Assembly (NCBI GenBank): GCA_023055425.1 | Contig: JALGPY010000004.1 | Span: forward strand, 17,383,718 to 17,447,717 | DNA from: Linanthus parryae | Taxonomy: Eukaryota > Streptophyta > Magnoliopsida > Ericales > Polemoniaceae | DNA: 64,000 nt | Direction of reading: 5' to 3' | In this document: positions 32,158 to 43,349 of the stretch, in pieces | How the letters are laid out: each line of letters begins with the position of its first letter | How positions within the stretch are numbered: the first letter of the stretch is position 1 | Program-made: the position numbers and the translations under genes | Notes under the pieces: model-generated | The model's input: only the letters and a program-made list of their open reading frames with translations | Told to the model about the DNA's origin: nothing | Database searches by the model: none

Positions 32158-32895
32158 CGTACAACTACAAGTCCTTGTCTTCCGGTGCATAATTAGGAGA
32201 AAAAGTTACGTAAGTAAACTAATTAATCTTCTTCATCGTTACTGCTTCACTAGAAAAACAACTAGTGCTAACACCATTGCAATAGGCAAGATTATGACTG
32301 GTGTTTGGTTTGACTTCTCAGTTGCGACAAATACATTTTCATCCTTAACCTCCAAACGTATTAACCTCTCGTTTCGTTAATATATTTGTGCAACTGCCAT
32401 TTCAACTCTTGTAGACATCCATTCAAGGTCATGTGAATGGGACGACGTTGCACCGTGACCAATAAGATAGCACCAACCCTATAAATTACTACAATCATTC
32501 CTACAAATATAGTGGAGTTGTTCCCTATTACCCTATCCATAAGACTCCGTCACTCGTATGTTAGCAAAAACAGACACTTCACAAAAACAAAACTTCCTCT
32601 CATACGTTAAGAATTCTTCTCCCTGTTTGGTTTTTTCTGCTCGAGCTAGACATGTTACCTAAACAACAAGCACATAAATTGGGTGTTCCGTCCAAATTAA
32701 TTGACAATATAAACGGGTATTTTAGAAAATTCTTAATCCACCCACAACATGTAATGTTTAATTTTTTTTGTCGTTGACCTTTAAGACGATATATTCGAAG
32801 AAGAAGAAGAATACGAAGAAGACTGGTGGCGCAGTGTGGAAGAGATAGAGATCCAACTGGACGAGAGGGAGGGGAGAGAGCTCAAAAGTTCATCA
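32158..32895. other. AT-rich DNA without a recognised gene
   Basis: The segment starts with the right TSD copy of element F. No frame of note is present. Purine-rich text with GAAGAA repeats near 32798-32830 could be the 5' untranslated region of the broken zinc-finger gene that follows. Confidence 0.4.
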
Positions 32896-33317
32896 ATGGA
32901 GGATTGTGTTTGGATGTCGTGTTCTTTGAAACCTTCGTTGACTATAAATAACCAGTCGAGGAAATTTTTGGATGCCTGAAGTAGGGGTAATAATAATATT
33001 GTCGAAATAAATGTAGTTTGTTGCACATACAATCTGTTTTTATTTTATTCTGACAGGAGTTTGGTGCCTGCAATTTCTTTGATAGGGCTAAACCTCCATT
33101 AAAGGAAAGAGCTCAAATAGTTATTGATGGGCTTCTTAGGCGCATTTGCGGGATGAAACGTGAACACTCAACTGTGAGGAAGGTTAAATTATTTATGGCT
33201 ACATCATTAATTTGGTTTTGTGTATGGTGGTTGTTCTCGGTTGAGGTTGAATGGGTTATATTCACTGAGTTGCTTCTTTTTCGTGGGTTTGGCAATAGGG
33301 TTGTTATTCTCCTGTAG
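32896..33317 (+). pseudogene. GRF-type zinc-finger protein gene, two exons, broken
   Basis: Exon 1 starts at ATG 32896 (MEDCVWMSCSLKPSLTINN...) and carries the first cysteines and the N-x-S-R-K-F segment that precedes the third zinc ligand in GRF fingers. One base shift near 32970 puts the following Gly-Cys out of frame. A clear acceptor, TTCTGACAG, ends at 33056. Exon 2 (33057-33317) reads ACNFFDRAKPPLKERAQIVI, close to the usual CNFFxWxDPPM segment but with Arg for Trp and Lys for Asp. It then has IDGLLRRICGM and a hydrophobic segment (FMATSLIWFCVWWLFS) that would be a C-terminal membrane helix, as in many plant GRF proteins. This is the only host-like gene I see. It may be a gene fragment carried by repeats. 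Confidence 0.55.
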
Positions 33318-34880
33318 TTGCTTGGCTTGGCTTGGTGTTGGTGTAGTATGGTTTGGTGTAATCTGCTATGGCTTGGTGTTGGCATTAGGGTCAAAATCTC
33401 CACCACCGGGGTTAAAGCCAGAAAAAATAGATTAGTTAGAAGACATATAGCTAATACAAGGTTTCCAATTAGAAATAATGGGGTTTTGATTTTGTTGTTC
33501 TTTTTGAATAGGTTCTCTTTTCAAAATGTAACTGATAATTAGTTTTTAATTCAAAATATAATTGACTAATATACCCCTAAATAAAAGGAAACAAAAGACA
33601 TAAAAACAACCGTTTACTCACTTTTTTGGACGGAAAAGTGCCACACTTTTAAATTGTTATCAATATCAAACTTTAGGTGTTAATTAGATAGTTTCTATGA
33701 TGTGGGTGGTACATGGATTATTATGCCATACTGGAAGTGGATAATGAGTAATTGACCTAAAATACTAAAAATCATAAAAGAGATTTAACAAGTAGAGAAT
33801 TACCAAAGAAGTTATACACTTCACTTGCTTGTTAGTATTCTTGGATAATATTACCTAGAGAGAGGTATGAGTGTGAAGTGATTATATTGTGTTGTTGGGA
33901 TGCAAATAAATGGCCTTTGAGGGTTACTGTGATGTTTAGACGTTTGAGAGGGAACTTTTGGAGGGAAGTTTTTTTAGGGAAGTTATTGGAGTGGGAAAAT
34001 TATTGGAGGAAAGTTTTTGGACGGAGCTTAGGTTATTGAATGGAAGATATTGGAGGAAATTAATGGGGGGAAATGTTCAACAAGTAACCCTACGTTTGTA
34101 TTTTTTTACATAGGGCTGGAAATTGTCTTTTAGAAAGACGGTGTAAACTGTTATTTATGCAGGAATGGGAAAGGATGTGTTGTAAACTATGGGATAGTGT
34201 TCGAATTTTAGGAAATCACAGCTAACAAAATTATAGTGAGAAACCCAGATAGATCATAGTGAAGCAAGATGTAGAGGAAAGGGGTAGAAATTAGTAACAA
34301 ATACTCGTAGAAGAAGAGACATAGCTTGTTGGCAGGAATTCTGCTATTTGGTATAAAGTAATCTGCGTGGGGAATAATCGGTGTCTGTCTCTGTACAAAA
34401 TGGCAGAAAGAATAATACTATTTATACTAGTAGACTGGGAAAATGGGATACATGTGGCATGCGGTGGCACACAACCCATTATGATGGCGGTATACCCTAA
34501 TCCCTGGAGGGCTGTAACGGATGACGTCAAACCTAGCAAAAAAGAAGACTGTAAAATAATTCGGCTTCTAGAGCACAACAAGGTCGCACATGTAATGGGG
34601 ACCCTATGCGATGGTCCTCATTCCATCATCCATACCACTAGAACCCCCGAATCCCGTGGTGAATGATAGGCGCAAGGGATCCTGTCTCATGGGCCTCATA
34701 TCATGGAGAATCATGATTGGGTGCTTAGGGAGCACCGAGGTGTGGATACCTTTATGCAAGTGATGGGTCTATGTGGAAGTGGATGGATATGCCATTTTTT
34801 ACTGTCTACATTTAGCCCCCTTGCGCGTTAGCTGAGCTTAGCGATGTTCAGGCGTATCTGGTAGCCCTTGTTTGCGTCTT
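33318..34880. other. Non-coding, repeat-rich DNA of unknown origin
   Basis: There are only short frames without family resemblance. At 33950-34080 a purine-rich stretch has imperfect repeats of 'ttattggagggaagtttt'. The text around 34240-34820 (ending near 'tacatttagcccccttgcgcg') has the base composition of an LTR or untranslated leader of the element whose relic ORF follows at 35467, but I found no partner repeat in the window. Confidence 0.4.
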
Positions 34881-34896
34881 TAAGGCTTAAGTCCTA

Positions 34897-35058
34897 TAGT
34901 AGGTTAGTGGGTAAGAGTCCATATGTAGTGATGATGAGTTAGCACTACAGATGGTGACTGGATGCGCTTCACAGTCCTATAGTAATCATGAGTCAGCACT
35001 GATGAGTGATACCTACTAAGTAGGTTAGTGGGGAAGAGTCCATCTGTAGTAATTATGT
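34897..35058. repeat. Tandem duplication, period about 120 bp
   Basis: 'taggttagtgggtaagagtcc' near 34900 recurs as 'taggttagtggggaagagtcc' near 35020, followed in both by 'at.tgtagt.at.atg'. 'tcctatagta' is also repeated. Two units only. Confidence 0.6.
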
Positions 35059-35466
35059 GCTTTCCTAAAGACGTGCCGCGGAGGGTACATGTCTTATTGC
35101 TTTTGAGTGGATGGTTGAGAATGAGTGCATGGATGGTGCTTTTGAGGGCTTGGATGGGCATGTGGCGTCTCTTGAAACTGCTCTCTTTTGACAGTTTGGA
35201 GGCTAAAGAGGTCTTTTGAATTTCAATCGTTTGAACTTACCTCGGGATTCGTATATTGAGATTTGGTCTCCTAATATTTAAACTAGGGTGTATCTGCATG
35301 TTAGAAGTTTTACCACTTCGTTGAGGCTTTACTTCATAGAGAGAGATTTCGGCAAGGTTTGCTGCAGAGGGAGGTTTGCATGTACTTTGTTTGTTCAAAG
35401 GAGTAGATCTGCGTTCTAGATTTGGTAGAGAAGATCTAGGGTTTCAGGTTAATGTGCTGCTTTAAT

Positions 35467-36190
35467 ATAGCGGTGATGTCTTCTCAAGGAGAAGATTCAG
35501 GGATTATTCCAGACGTGGATGACCATCTGCAGGGTAAGTCACCATTTTCCGACGGTCATGACTATTACCAGGCTATCACGTGCCTGTTTCCTTTGGTGTT
35601 TGTTTCTAAGGATGATTTCGATAGGCTCACCATGCGTCCTTCGAACTATCGTGATTGGGATTTGGCTAAGAATGAACGTATTCTTCGCCTCGCACTTGAG
35701 TTCAAGGTCTATCCTCACTGCAAGGTGCACTTTTTGTCTGCCCCATATAGTGAATGGCTGCTGAATGAGTGGGCGGCATGGTCCCTAAAGGATCATAAAA
35801 AAACTATGTATTGTGTGGGAATTTGTCGCACTGTTTGCGCCTCTCTAGGTTCGAACATTCTCATCGATTGGGAGCTGATCAATGTTTTTCTTTCTCGATG
35901 ATCTCAGAGGACTCATACTTTCTACTTCGTACAGTATGAGGGGGTGCCTACCGTGGAAGATGTGGGCGTGCTGATGGTGTTGAACCCCACGGCTGAGCAG
36001 GATCCTTTGGCACCTTTTATGAATGAAGAGGAGTCGCGATTATTTTGCTAGATGTTGCGAATGATAAAGACAACGTGTAGGTTCCGCACTAGTTGGGCTG
36101 GTGGTGAATCTTACAAAGAACCACAACAAACTTTGAGCGCCCAAAATACTTGGGATAAGTGGGACCGCTTTTTCTTCAGGGATTCCAGCG
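35467..36190 (+). pseudogene. Plant-mobile-domain-like protein relic
   Basis: The frame from MSSQGEDSGIIPDVDD runs 144 codons. After stops at 35899 and 36048 related text continues (THTFYFVQYEGVPTVEDVGVLMVLNP; WDKWDRFFFRD). The pattern of an 'F.....P T..DV...... L P' segment after a Trp/Leu-rich region resembles the aminotransferase-like plant mobile domain (PMD) carried by several plant transposons. The match is by eye and moderate. The text ends shortly before a gypsy relic on the other strand. Confidence 0.45.
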
Positions 36191-36365
36191 GAAATTGTGC
36201 ATTTGAAAACACATGCGTATGAACGCATGTAAATGCATTTGAACACAGCGGGAGAGACCGATTTATTTTTATTCTTCATCTTTATATTTTCCTTCAGTTT
36301 CTCACTTCAAACCTTTAAACATCACTTTGCTCATCCCTCAAAATTTATGAAAATAAACTACTATG
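36191..36365. other. Junction DNA between the PMD-like relic and gypsy relic G
   Basis: The segment holds 'acacatgcgtatgaacgcatgtaaatgcat', a short ATGCAT-rich stretch with partial inverted symmetry, then T-rich sequence. The left border of relic G lies somewhere here; no TSD or LTR end is recognised. Confidence 0.35.
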
Positions 36366-38057
36366 ATCCTGCTCCTAGGTTGTGTTTCCTCCCAAGGAGT
36401 GCTTGTAATTTGAGGTCAAATGTCCGACCGATTTACCTCATCGACTGATCACGGATCTCCGAAGCAGATCATGTCTATCTCGGAGAAAATTTCAAGTCCA
36501 AGTTTGCCTTCACTCTATTCCCATTAACCTTGGAAATTGTATTATCGTGCGGATTTTCCTGTTCCACCGCACCGAGAGAACACTTCCTTAAAAATGGATG
36601 TTTTTTACTCTCATATGATGTCCTTCCGAATTCGTGTAGTTCGAGCAGCACCATCTTCCTCTTATCTCTTGCTAGACTGTGGTCCTTGTTAAGCTGCTTG
36701 ATTGCCCAGTATGCCTTATGATCCAACTCTATCGGTAGATGACATGATCTCTCAAAAACTAGTTGGTAAGCAAACATTGCCAACTGTATTTGTAAAGCTG
36801 TTTTGTATGCTCATAAAACATATTCCAGTTTGAATGACCAATCTTTGCATTCTAGATTCACAATTTTTTCAAGTATACTCTTGATTTGCTTGTTCAAAAC
36901 CTCAACTTGCCCATTATACCGGGGGATATAAGGCTGTGATACATTTAGGATAGACACTACGTACTCTTTCAAAACCTTGGCAAATACCTTGTTTATAAAG
37001 TGAGTTCCTTCTTCACTAACCACGGTTTGTAGAGTTCCAAACTAAGTGAAGTAATTGCGCTTTAGAAAATTCTCAACGGTTTCTGTATCATTCACTTTGC
37101 ATGCCACTGCCTCTACCCATTTAGAAACATAGTCTACTACAAACAAGACGTAAAAATTTTGCATAGAAGATGGGAAATTCCCCATGAAATCAATCCCCCA
37201 TACATTAAAGGTTTCAACTTCTTACAACATACTCTCTGGCATCTCATTCCTCTACCAAGTATTCCCAGTCCGCTGGCCTCGACCACTACTCTAAGCATAG
37301 TCATGAGCGTCTTTGAAACAAGTAGGTCAAACGAAGCCGTTCTGCATTATCTAGTGTGTAGTGAGAGGTCCTCTTAAATGGACCCACACTATCCTGAGTG
37401 GCAATGCATAATCAAAATTAATTTTGCTGGAATGGAATCCATCTACTAAGTATATTGTCATTTCACTATTTGAACAAAATGGTTCGTCGCATAAATATTA
37501 CCGACATGCTGACATGAACTTTTTCACTGCTGGTGAGTCAAATCCTAAGGTAGTGCTCAATTCACCAAGTAGTTAGCTATTTCATAGTACCACAACTTTG
37601 CTATCATGACAGCCGTAATGTGTTCATCTAGAAAATTCTCCTGAATTGGTACCGATTTTATTGTTGAATGCGCGAGCCTGGACTGGTTGTCTGCAACAAT
37701 GTTCTTGACTCCGTTCTTTCCCCTATTTCCACATAAATGCCTACATCAGTAAAACCCATCTAAGAAGTCTCGGTTCTCCATCTTTCTTGTCCAGCAGGTA
37801 TTTCAGGTTGGTATGATCAGTGAACACAATCACTTTTGATCGAACCAAGTATGGCCAGAACTTTCCCAGGTTATAAACGAGTGCCACCAACTCCTTTTCT
37901 ATGGTCCCATAGATAATATGTGCTTCATTGAGTACCCTACTGGCATAGTAGATCATGTGCACACCTTCTCCTTCCTTTGGCCTAAAACTGCACCGCCTGC
38001 ATAGTCGGTGGCGTCGCACATCAACTGAAATGGTAATGAACAGTCCGAGGTAGTTAT
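36366..38057 (-). pseudogene. pol: Ty3/gypsy (Athila-like) pol relic G
   Basis: Reading the minus strand from 38057 leftward, RNase H text (FQLMCDATDYAGGAVLG-like; 37741-38019 frame with IYGTIEKELVALVY and FTDHTNLKYLLDKKDGEP) is followed by integrase. The integrase includes SEEGTHFINKVFAKVL (36811-37023) and YQLVFERSCHLPIELDHKAYWAIKQL (36475-36783, quoted in part). Order and residues match the pol of element E at 50140-51980. After the pol end a block near 36380-36440 matches the element E sequence at 50067-50135. Stops and frameshifts are frequent. The relic is cut at 38057 by element C. Confidence 0.85.
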
Positions 38058-39265
38058 TGTAAGTTCAAAAACTGTTTCGAGGCCTTGAAACAACTTTCAA
38101 ATTGAAACACCATAGCACTTCACTGCATAAACTCATAAGTATTCCTTGTGACCTGATCTCTATCCTCCTTTGGTTGATCATGCTCTATTTGATTACGAAA
38201 GGCAAACTAATCAGATACTTGATCTTGAATTAATCTCATTGTCTGACTAAGTTTCTTGCAGGGTTAATTAGCTACCTATTTTGCAGGAACTCTTTCCTAA
38301 ACTGTTTGAATGAAAAAATGGAAATACAGCTTGCAGAAGGATCCTTAACTTGTGGAATAATGTTTGGACCTTCCTAACCTCATAAGATAAAAGATCAAAT
38401 CAGTATCTTTGAAGATGCTGAGAAACTATCCCTTGGGAAGAGCTGTTAGAGAGTCAATGATGTGCTGCTTGATTTTAGGGAGTTCTGTATGAAGAAGATC
38501 CTATAAATATGCATTTCAAACCAAGCAGCAAACAACAAGATTACTGAGAGAATTCATGCACAACTTCTACAAAAAAATTCAAACACTCTCAAGGATTAAG
38601 AAGCAACGTTGAAGGAGATCATTCCATTCAATCCAGCATCCATAAGAACACTTCAAGCTGCGCTACTTAAACTGTTCTATAGTGTTCTTCTTCTGATCTT
38701 TATTTGTGTATCTTTTTTGTCCTACTTATAATCCTTTAATCTCGTGGTGTTTTTAAGGAGGAACAATAAGATATTATTATTAGATCAGTTAGCTAGAGCA
38801 TGTACTAGTTAGGTTAGTGAGAACCAAAAGTTGTCAGAGAGTAAAGGACTTCTCTGAGCTTGAGATCTATGGCTAAGCTTTTGATTAATAAGCATTGAGT
38901 TGCAATTCTTGCAGGGATTAGATACATGAGGTAGAGACGTAGGTCCTTGAGGACTGAAATCTACAAACCCATTGTGTCTCTGGCACTTTACTTTCAATTC
39001 TGTACTTGTCTTGTTCAATACATTAAACCAGGTTTTTAGTTCAAGGGCTTGAAAGGCTTTTCAAGGCCGTGAAAAAGTTCAAGAAAAAAATTCTCAGTCT
39101 AAGTTCATTCCAAGGGCTTGAAACTTTATTTCAAGGCCTTGAAATACACTTAGCTTCCCAGTTGTTTCAAAACTCCACCTTTTAGCAAAAACTTCCATAC
39201 TCTATTCAACCCCCTCCCCTTATAGAGTATGGATCATGTATTGTGTGACTACATACTGTCTTTAA
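38058..39265 (+). repeat. 5' LTR of element C
   Basis: It starts TGTAAGTTC at the break in relic G and ends just before the PBS. It contains TTCAAGGCCTTGAAA-type palindromes (near 38068, 39044, 39062, 39107 and 39130). An 8-bp inverted repeat, ATACTCTA (39197-39204) and TAGAGTAT (39223-39230), surrounds a C-rich loop, as in elements A and Z. The right boundary is known within a base or two. Confidence 0.75.
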
Positions 39266-39279
39266 ATTGGTATCGGAGC
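39266..39279 (+). other. Primer-binding site of element C
   Basis: ATTGGTATCGGAGC follows the LTR. It is one base off the tRNA-Met-type copia site. Confidence 0.8.
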
Positions 39280-39314
39280 TTTTATCACTGTAAATATAAA
39301 AAAATCTTGTGATC

Positions 39315-41120
39315 ATGAGTACGGTAGGTGATGGTGGTTTCTTTCAGGAAAAGAGCTGCTAACAGCTCTCCCTTTTTCTATGGAGACAACTCTGTGCACT
39401 GGGAAGCCTAGATGAAAATGTTTATCATTGGTCAAGATGTTGAGTTGTAGTCCATTATCCAGATTTGTCCTCATACATTATACACATAAAATGATGGAAT
39501 TAGAACTCCCAAATCTGAGGATTAACTTTCTACTTCTGAATTAGAAAAGTTTTCTAAAAGCTACAGAGCTATGAATCTCTTATACCGTGGTTTGAGTGCC
39601 GATGAATTCAACAGGATATCAAGCTGCAAAACTGCTAAGTAAATATGGGACAAGCTGGTGGTGACTTTTGAACCAACCATGTAAAGCAAACAAATATCAA
39701 CATAGTCCTTAGATAGTATGAACTGTCTAAAATGAATAGAGATGAATCTATCAAGTATATGTTCAAGAGGTTCACAAATGTTGTAAAAAATCTGGATTCC
39801 TCGTGAAATTATTTTTCAAATGAAGAGAAAGTTAGAAAGATCTTGAGAAGCCTTCCCAAAGACAAACGGGAACCAAAAGAACACTACTATTGAAGAATCT
39901 CAAGATATCTCATATCTTCAACTGGATGATTTACAAGAGAAAGTTATTCAATCATGAAATCCCCATGAAAGAAGTTGATGGATAACTACCAGAAATAGTA
40001 CAGAACCTAGCACTGAAGGAGAAAGAGAATGAGCTAACTCTAAGTCTTGAAAAGGAAGAAGATGATGAAGAAGATCCCTTTGCTCTTATCTCCAAATCCT
40101 TGACAAGAATTCTCAAGATGAAGAAGAATTTTGGAAAAATTGATTTCAGCAGGGATAGGTACAAATCATCCAGTAGCAAGGAATACAAAGGTAAAACTCT
40201 TCTCATAAGCCTAAACTTATGAATTTATTTGAGTGTGGTGATGCAAGACACTGGATTAGAGAATTTCCACACAAGAAAATCAAGCAGTCTTTAAAGAAAG
40301 ATCATGACAGAAGAAAGAAAGCTATAGTAGCTTCTTGGAGTGATTTTGAGTCTGCAAGTTATTTTGAATCTGAAGAAGATAAAGCCAACTTATGCCTCAT
40401 GGTAAAGAAGGATGAAAGTTGTGAAAAGAAAATTTAGGTAATGGTAAAAGGTCTCATGTCTCAATCCTCAAGTATGCTATCTGATATTTTGAAAACAATG
40501 CTTTTGAGTGAAGAAGATTATTTGAGTGAAATCAAGTCTTTGAAAGACAAGGTTCATGAGCAAGCAAAATAAAATTTGTGACTACTTTGTCGAAATAAGA
40601 ATCTTGTAATTTCTCAGGAAAAACTGACAAAGATTTCAAAGCCTTGGAAACCAATTTCAAAGCCTTGAAATGTTAGGTCAAAGAATTCGTCAGAGAAAAT
40701 TCAATTTTGTGTGATAAAATTAATGCTCTGAGACATCAACATGATGAATTAGAAGAACAAATATATACTGTGGCTGAGAAACTTCAAGACTCTCAAAAGA
40801 TTATGAAAAAACTTGCTGCCTCAGAACACAATCTTAACTTGATTCTTGGAACAAGTCTACAATCTGTTCACAAAACTGGCATTGGATATAATCCAGACTT
40901 CCGAAAGAAAACTTGTACCAGATTTTTGAAAGCAAGTAGAAGATCTTCTCCAAAATATCATTACTGCAATAAGATTGGTCATGTAAAGATGACTTGTCCC
41001 TTTAGAAGAAGAGAATCTCACATTATGAGGAATACTTTTCCACTGCAACTCAAGGGACAAGTTAGACATATTTGGCTTCCTAAAGGGGTTAGACAACCTA
41101 ACATGGTTGACCCTGAGTAT
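39315..41120 (+). pseudogene. gag: gag of element C
   Basis: Matches to elements A and Z run throughout: PFFYGDNSVHWEA near 39370, a region like LLYRGLSADEFNRI near 39580, and frames at 40219-40437 and 40707-41120. The first zinc knuckle reads NLFECGDARHWIREF, lacking two ligands. The second (KYHYCNKIGHVKMTC near 40955) has Tyr for the first cysteine. There are many stops. Palindromes of the family type occur inside the frame near 40636 and 40660. Confidence 0.8.
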
Positions 41121-42682
41121 TGTAGGGTTTTGATCATGGATACGCAGCGGAATTTTTTTTTTATCCATGCAATACCATCCAAGGATCACAGGACAAGAGA
41201 CATAATGATGGTAAAGGAAGAAATCAAGTTACACACCTTGGGGTTTCTCCTGTGATGACTTGTCACGTGAATTGTGTCACGTCTCTATGGTTGATCCACG
41301 CCTAGAGGTGAGATCTACATCCTACAACTCCTTGTGCTAGCTAGGAAGAATTGAAGAGGAAGAAGAAATCATGCAACAATGGAGCATCAAGGTGGGGCGG
41401 CTCCCCTTTAGGCCGACGGGTAGGGGGGAGGTCCCAAGGGGGGTTCGACCCTTGCTTGGGACTTGCTCTCTCTCCTTTCTTTATTCTCTCCTACTATATC
41501 ATATAGATGTGTGTATGTGTAGAGAGAAAAATAAGATAGGAGTGTTTTCTATATATTCCAACAACACCTTGTCCTACTACATAAAGAACCCCTTTCCTAA
41601 TCCTACTTAAATAAGGATTAGTCCCTTTTTGCAAACTAGTCATAATCATGTCCATACATGGATTAATTCTCTTTGCAAATTAATCCTAATCATGTCTCTA
41701 CATGAATTAGTCCACCTTGGCAAATCCTAATCATGTCTATACATGGATTAGTCCAACTTGCATAGTAGTCCTACTAAGTTAGCAAGTTTTTGCGATTTGA
41801 TTCTTCTAATTAATTAATCATATTCATTAATTATTTCCCAAGTCTAGTTCACCCCTATATGGTGTGTGACCCCATAGGTTCCATTTAGTTGGTAGTAACT
41901 ATTTACTTATATGGAGCGGCCTCTAGCAAGACATCCATTCTTGCGAACAAATAGAATAGTCATCATGACAAACCTTGTGCAAGTAATTGTCTCATCCCTT
42001 TGTCCGAATATCCGGATTGGACACGAGACATACAAGTCACACTCGTATATCCAATCCATAGTTTCTCGATCCTGGGAATAGCCTTATTCGTGAAAATAAC
42101 ATCAATATCCTATATTGATTTATTTGAGTCTGGCCAGACATTTTATAAGCACTATCCCTCGAGTGGCCTAGGATATTTGCTCCCGTTATGTGGGAGGGAC
42201 AAATTCTATCTACGTCCACTATGATATCTAAGATTGCTTCTTATTGTATTCAGTACACGCCTTTATAGCTACCCAGTTACGGTGTAGCGTTTGACGCTAC
42301 CAAAATCACAATAATCCACAACTAGAAAATCTAGTGAATTCAAGTCTAAGGATGACAACAACGTTGCACCGCGAGAAGCGCTTGTGACTTTACATAAAAT
42401 GTATGTACCCTTCTCGGAGATGGGACAATCCAGTATGCCATTACTCCTAATGCATACCCATGTGTTGGATCATGATATCTCCATATCAATCCAACCCCAT
42501 ACTAGTCTATAGATGATTGTCCTATTTAATCATTATAATCGACTAGGGATATTTAAGAATATAACACTTATATTCTTAGGACTTCATTCATGTTAACATA
42601 TCTCCATATCGATAACATAATGAATCGTAAATCCATATATTTTTCACAAGAAATTGATTTCCTCTAGGGCACAATTCCAACA
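41121..42682 (-). repeat. 3' LTR of element D
   Basis: This is the 1562-base partner of 62079-63622. It contains a GC-rich, purine-rich patch around 41390-41465 ('gtaggggggaggtcccaagggggg') in otherwise AT-rich DNA. The terminal TGTTGG/CCTACA is well preserved here. Confidence 0.9.
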
Positions 42683-42697
42683 GTCTCCCACTTGCCC
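42683..42697 (-). other. Polypurine tract of element D
   Basis: The minus strand reads GGGCAAGTGGGAGAC directly before the LTR start TGTTGG. Confidence 0.8.
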
Positions 42698-43344
42698 TAG
42701 ACTCAATCTCCTGCATCATATGCTTATTGATCTAGCGCGACCCTCCACGCTTACAGTGCATAGGTGCGTGGTGGTGAGACATGCGTTGGTACTTTGCAAA
42801 TATTCACATCTCCTTTATCAACAATATGATTGAGATTGAATATTCTGAGTAAATGCATCTTATGCAGTAATTTACTCGGTCCTCTATGTTAGAACCAGTG
42901 ACTGAATCTTGCATGGAACCTTTCCAGCTCACAGTCGCTCCCACTAGGGTAAAACATAAAACTCGACTTATAATCTGAAATCTTCTTTGTCAGATTTGAA
43001 GTTCGCATCACTGTAACCCCTTACAGTAAACTATTCCTATCCCTCATTTATCAAAATTCATCCTTAGTGCTTCTTCAAGTACTAAAGGATAATCTTGATA
43101 ATTTATCTAGTGACTCTCACCCGGATTTGACTGCTATCTTTGTGTCATGCCGTATGACACAACTGGCCTAGTACATAACATGGCGTATCTCATGAATCGT
43201 ATTCATACGGTACCTTCCCAATCTAATTGGAAAGACAACTAGTCTTCAAAAGACCAATTCCATGTGACATGGGTAGAATCCATATTCTATACATGTTGAA
43301 CCATTTCAACACCTTTGTCAATTTGTGTACTATGACTTAAGCCG
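42698..43344 (-). pseudogene. pol: RT C-terminus and RNase H remnant of element D
   Basis: Just left of the element E insertion the minus strand gives decayed text such as KVLKWFNMYRIWILPMSHG and PYEYDS followed by a relic of the CTRPD region (near 43220-43150). These correspond to the RT-RNase H connection of Angela-type copia. Stops are dense. The continuation to the RT active site lies right of element E at 57684. Confidence 0.55.
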
Positions 43345-43349
43345 CATAA

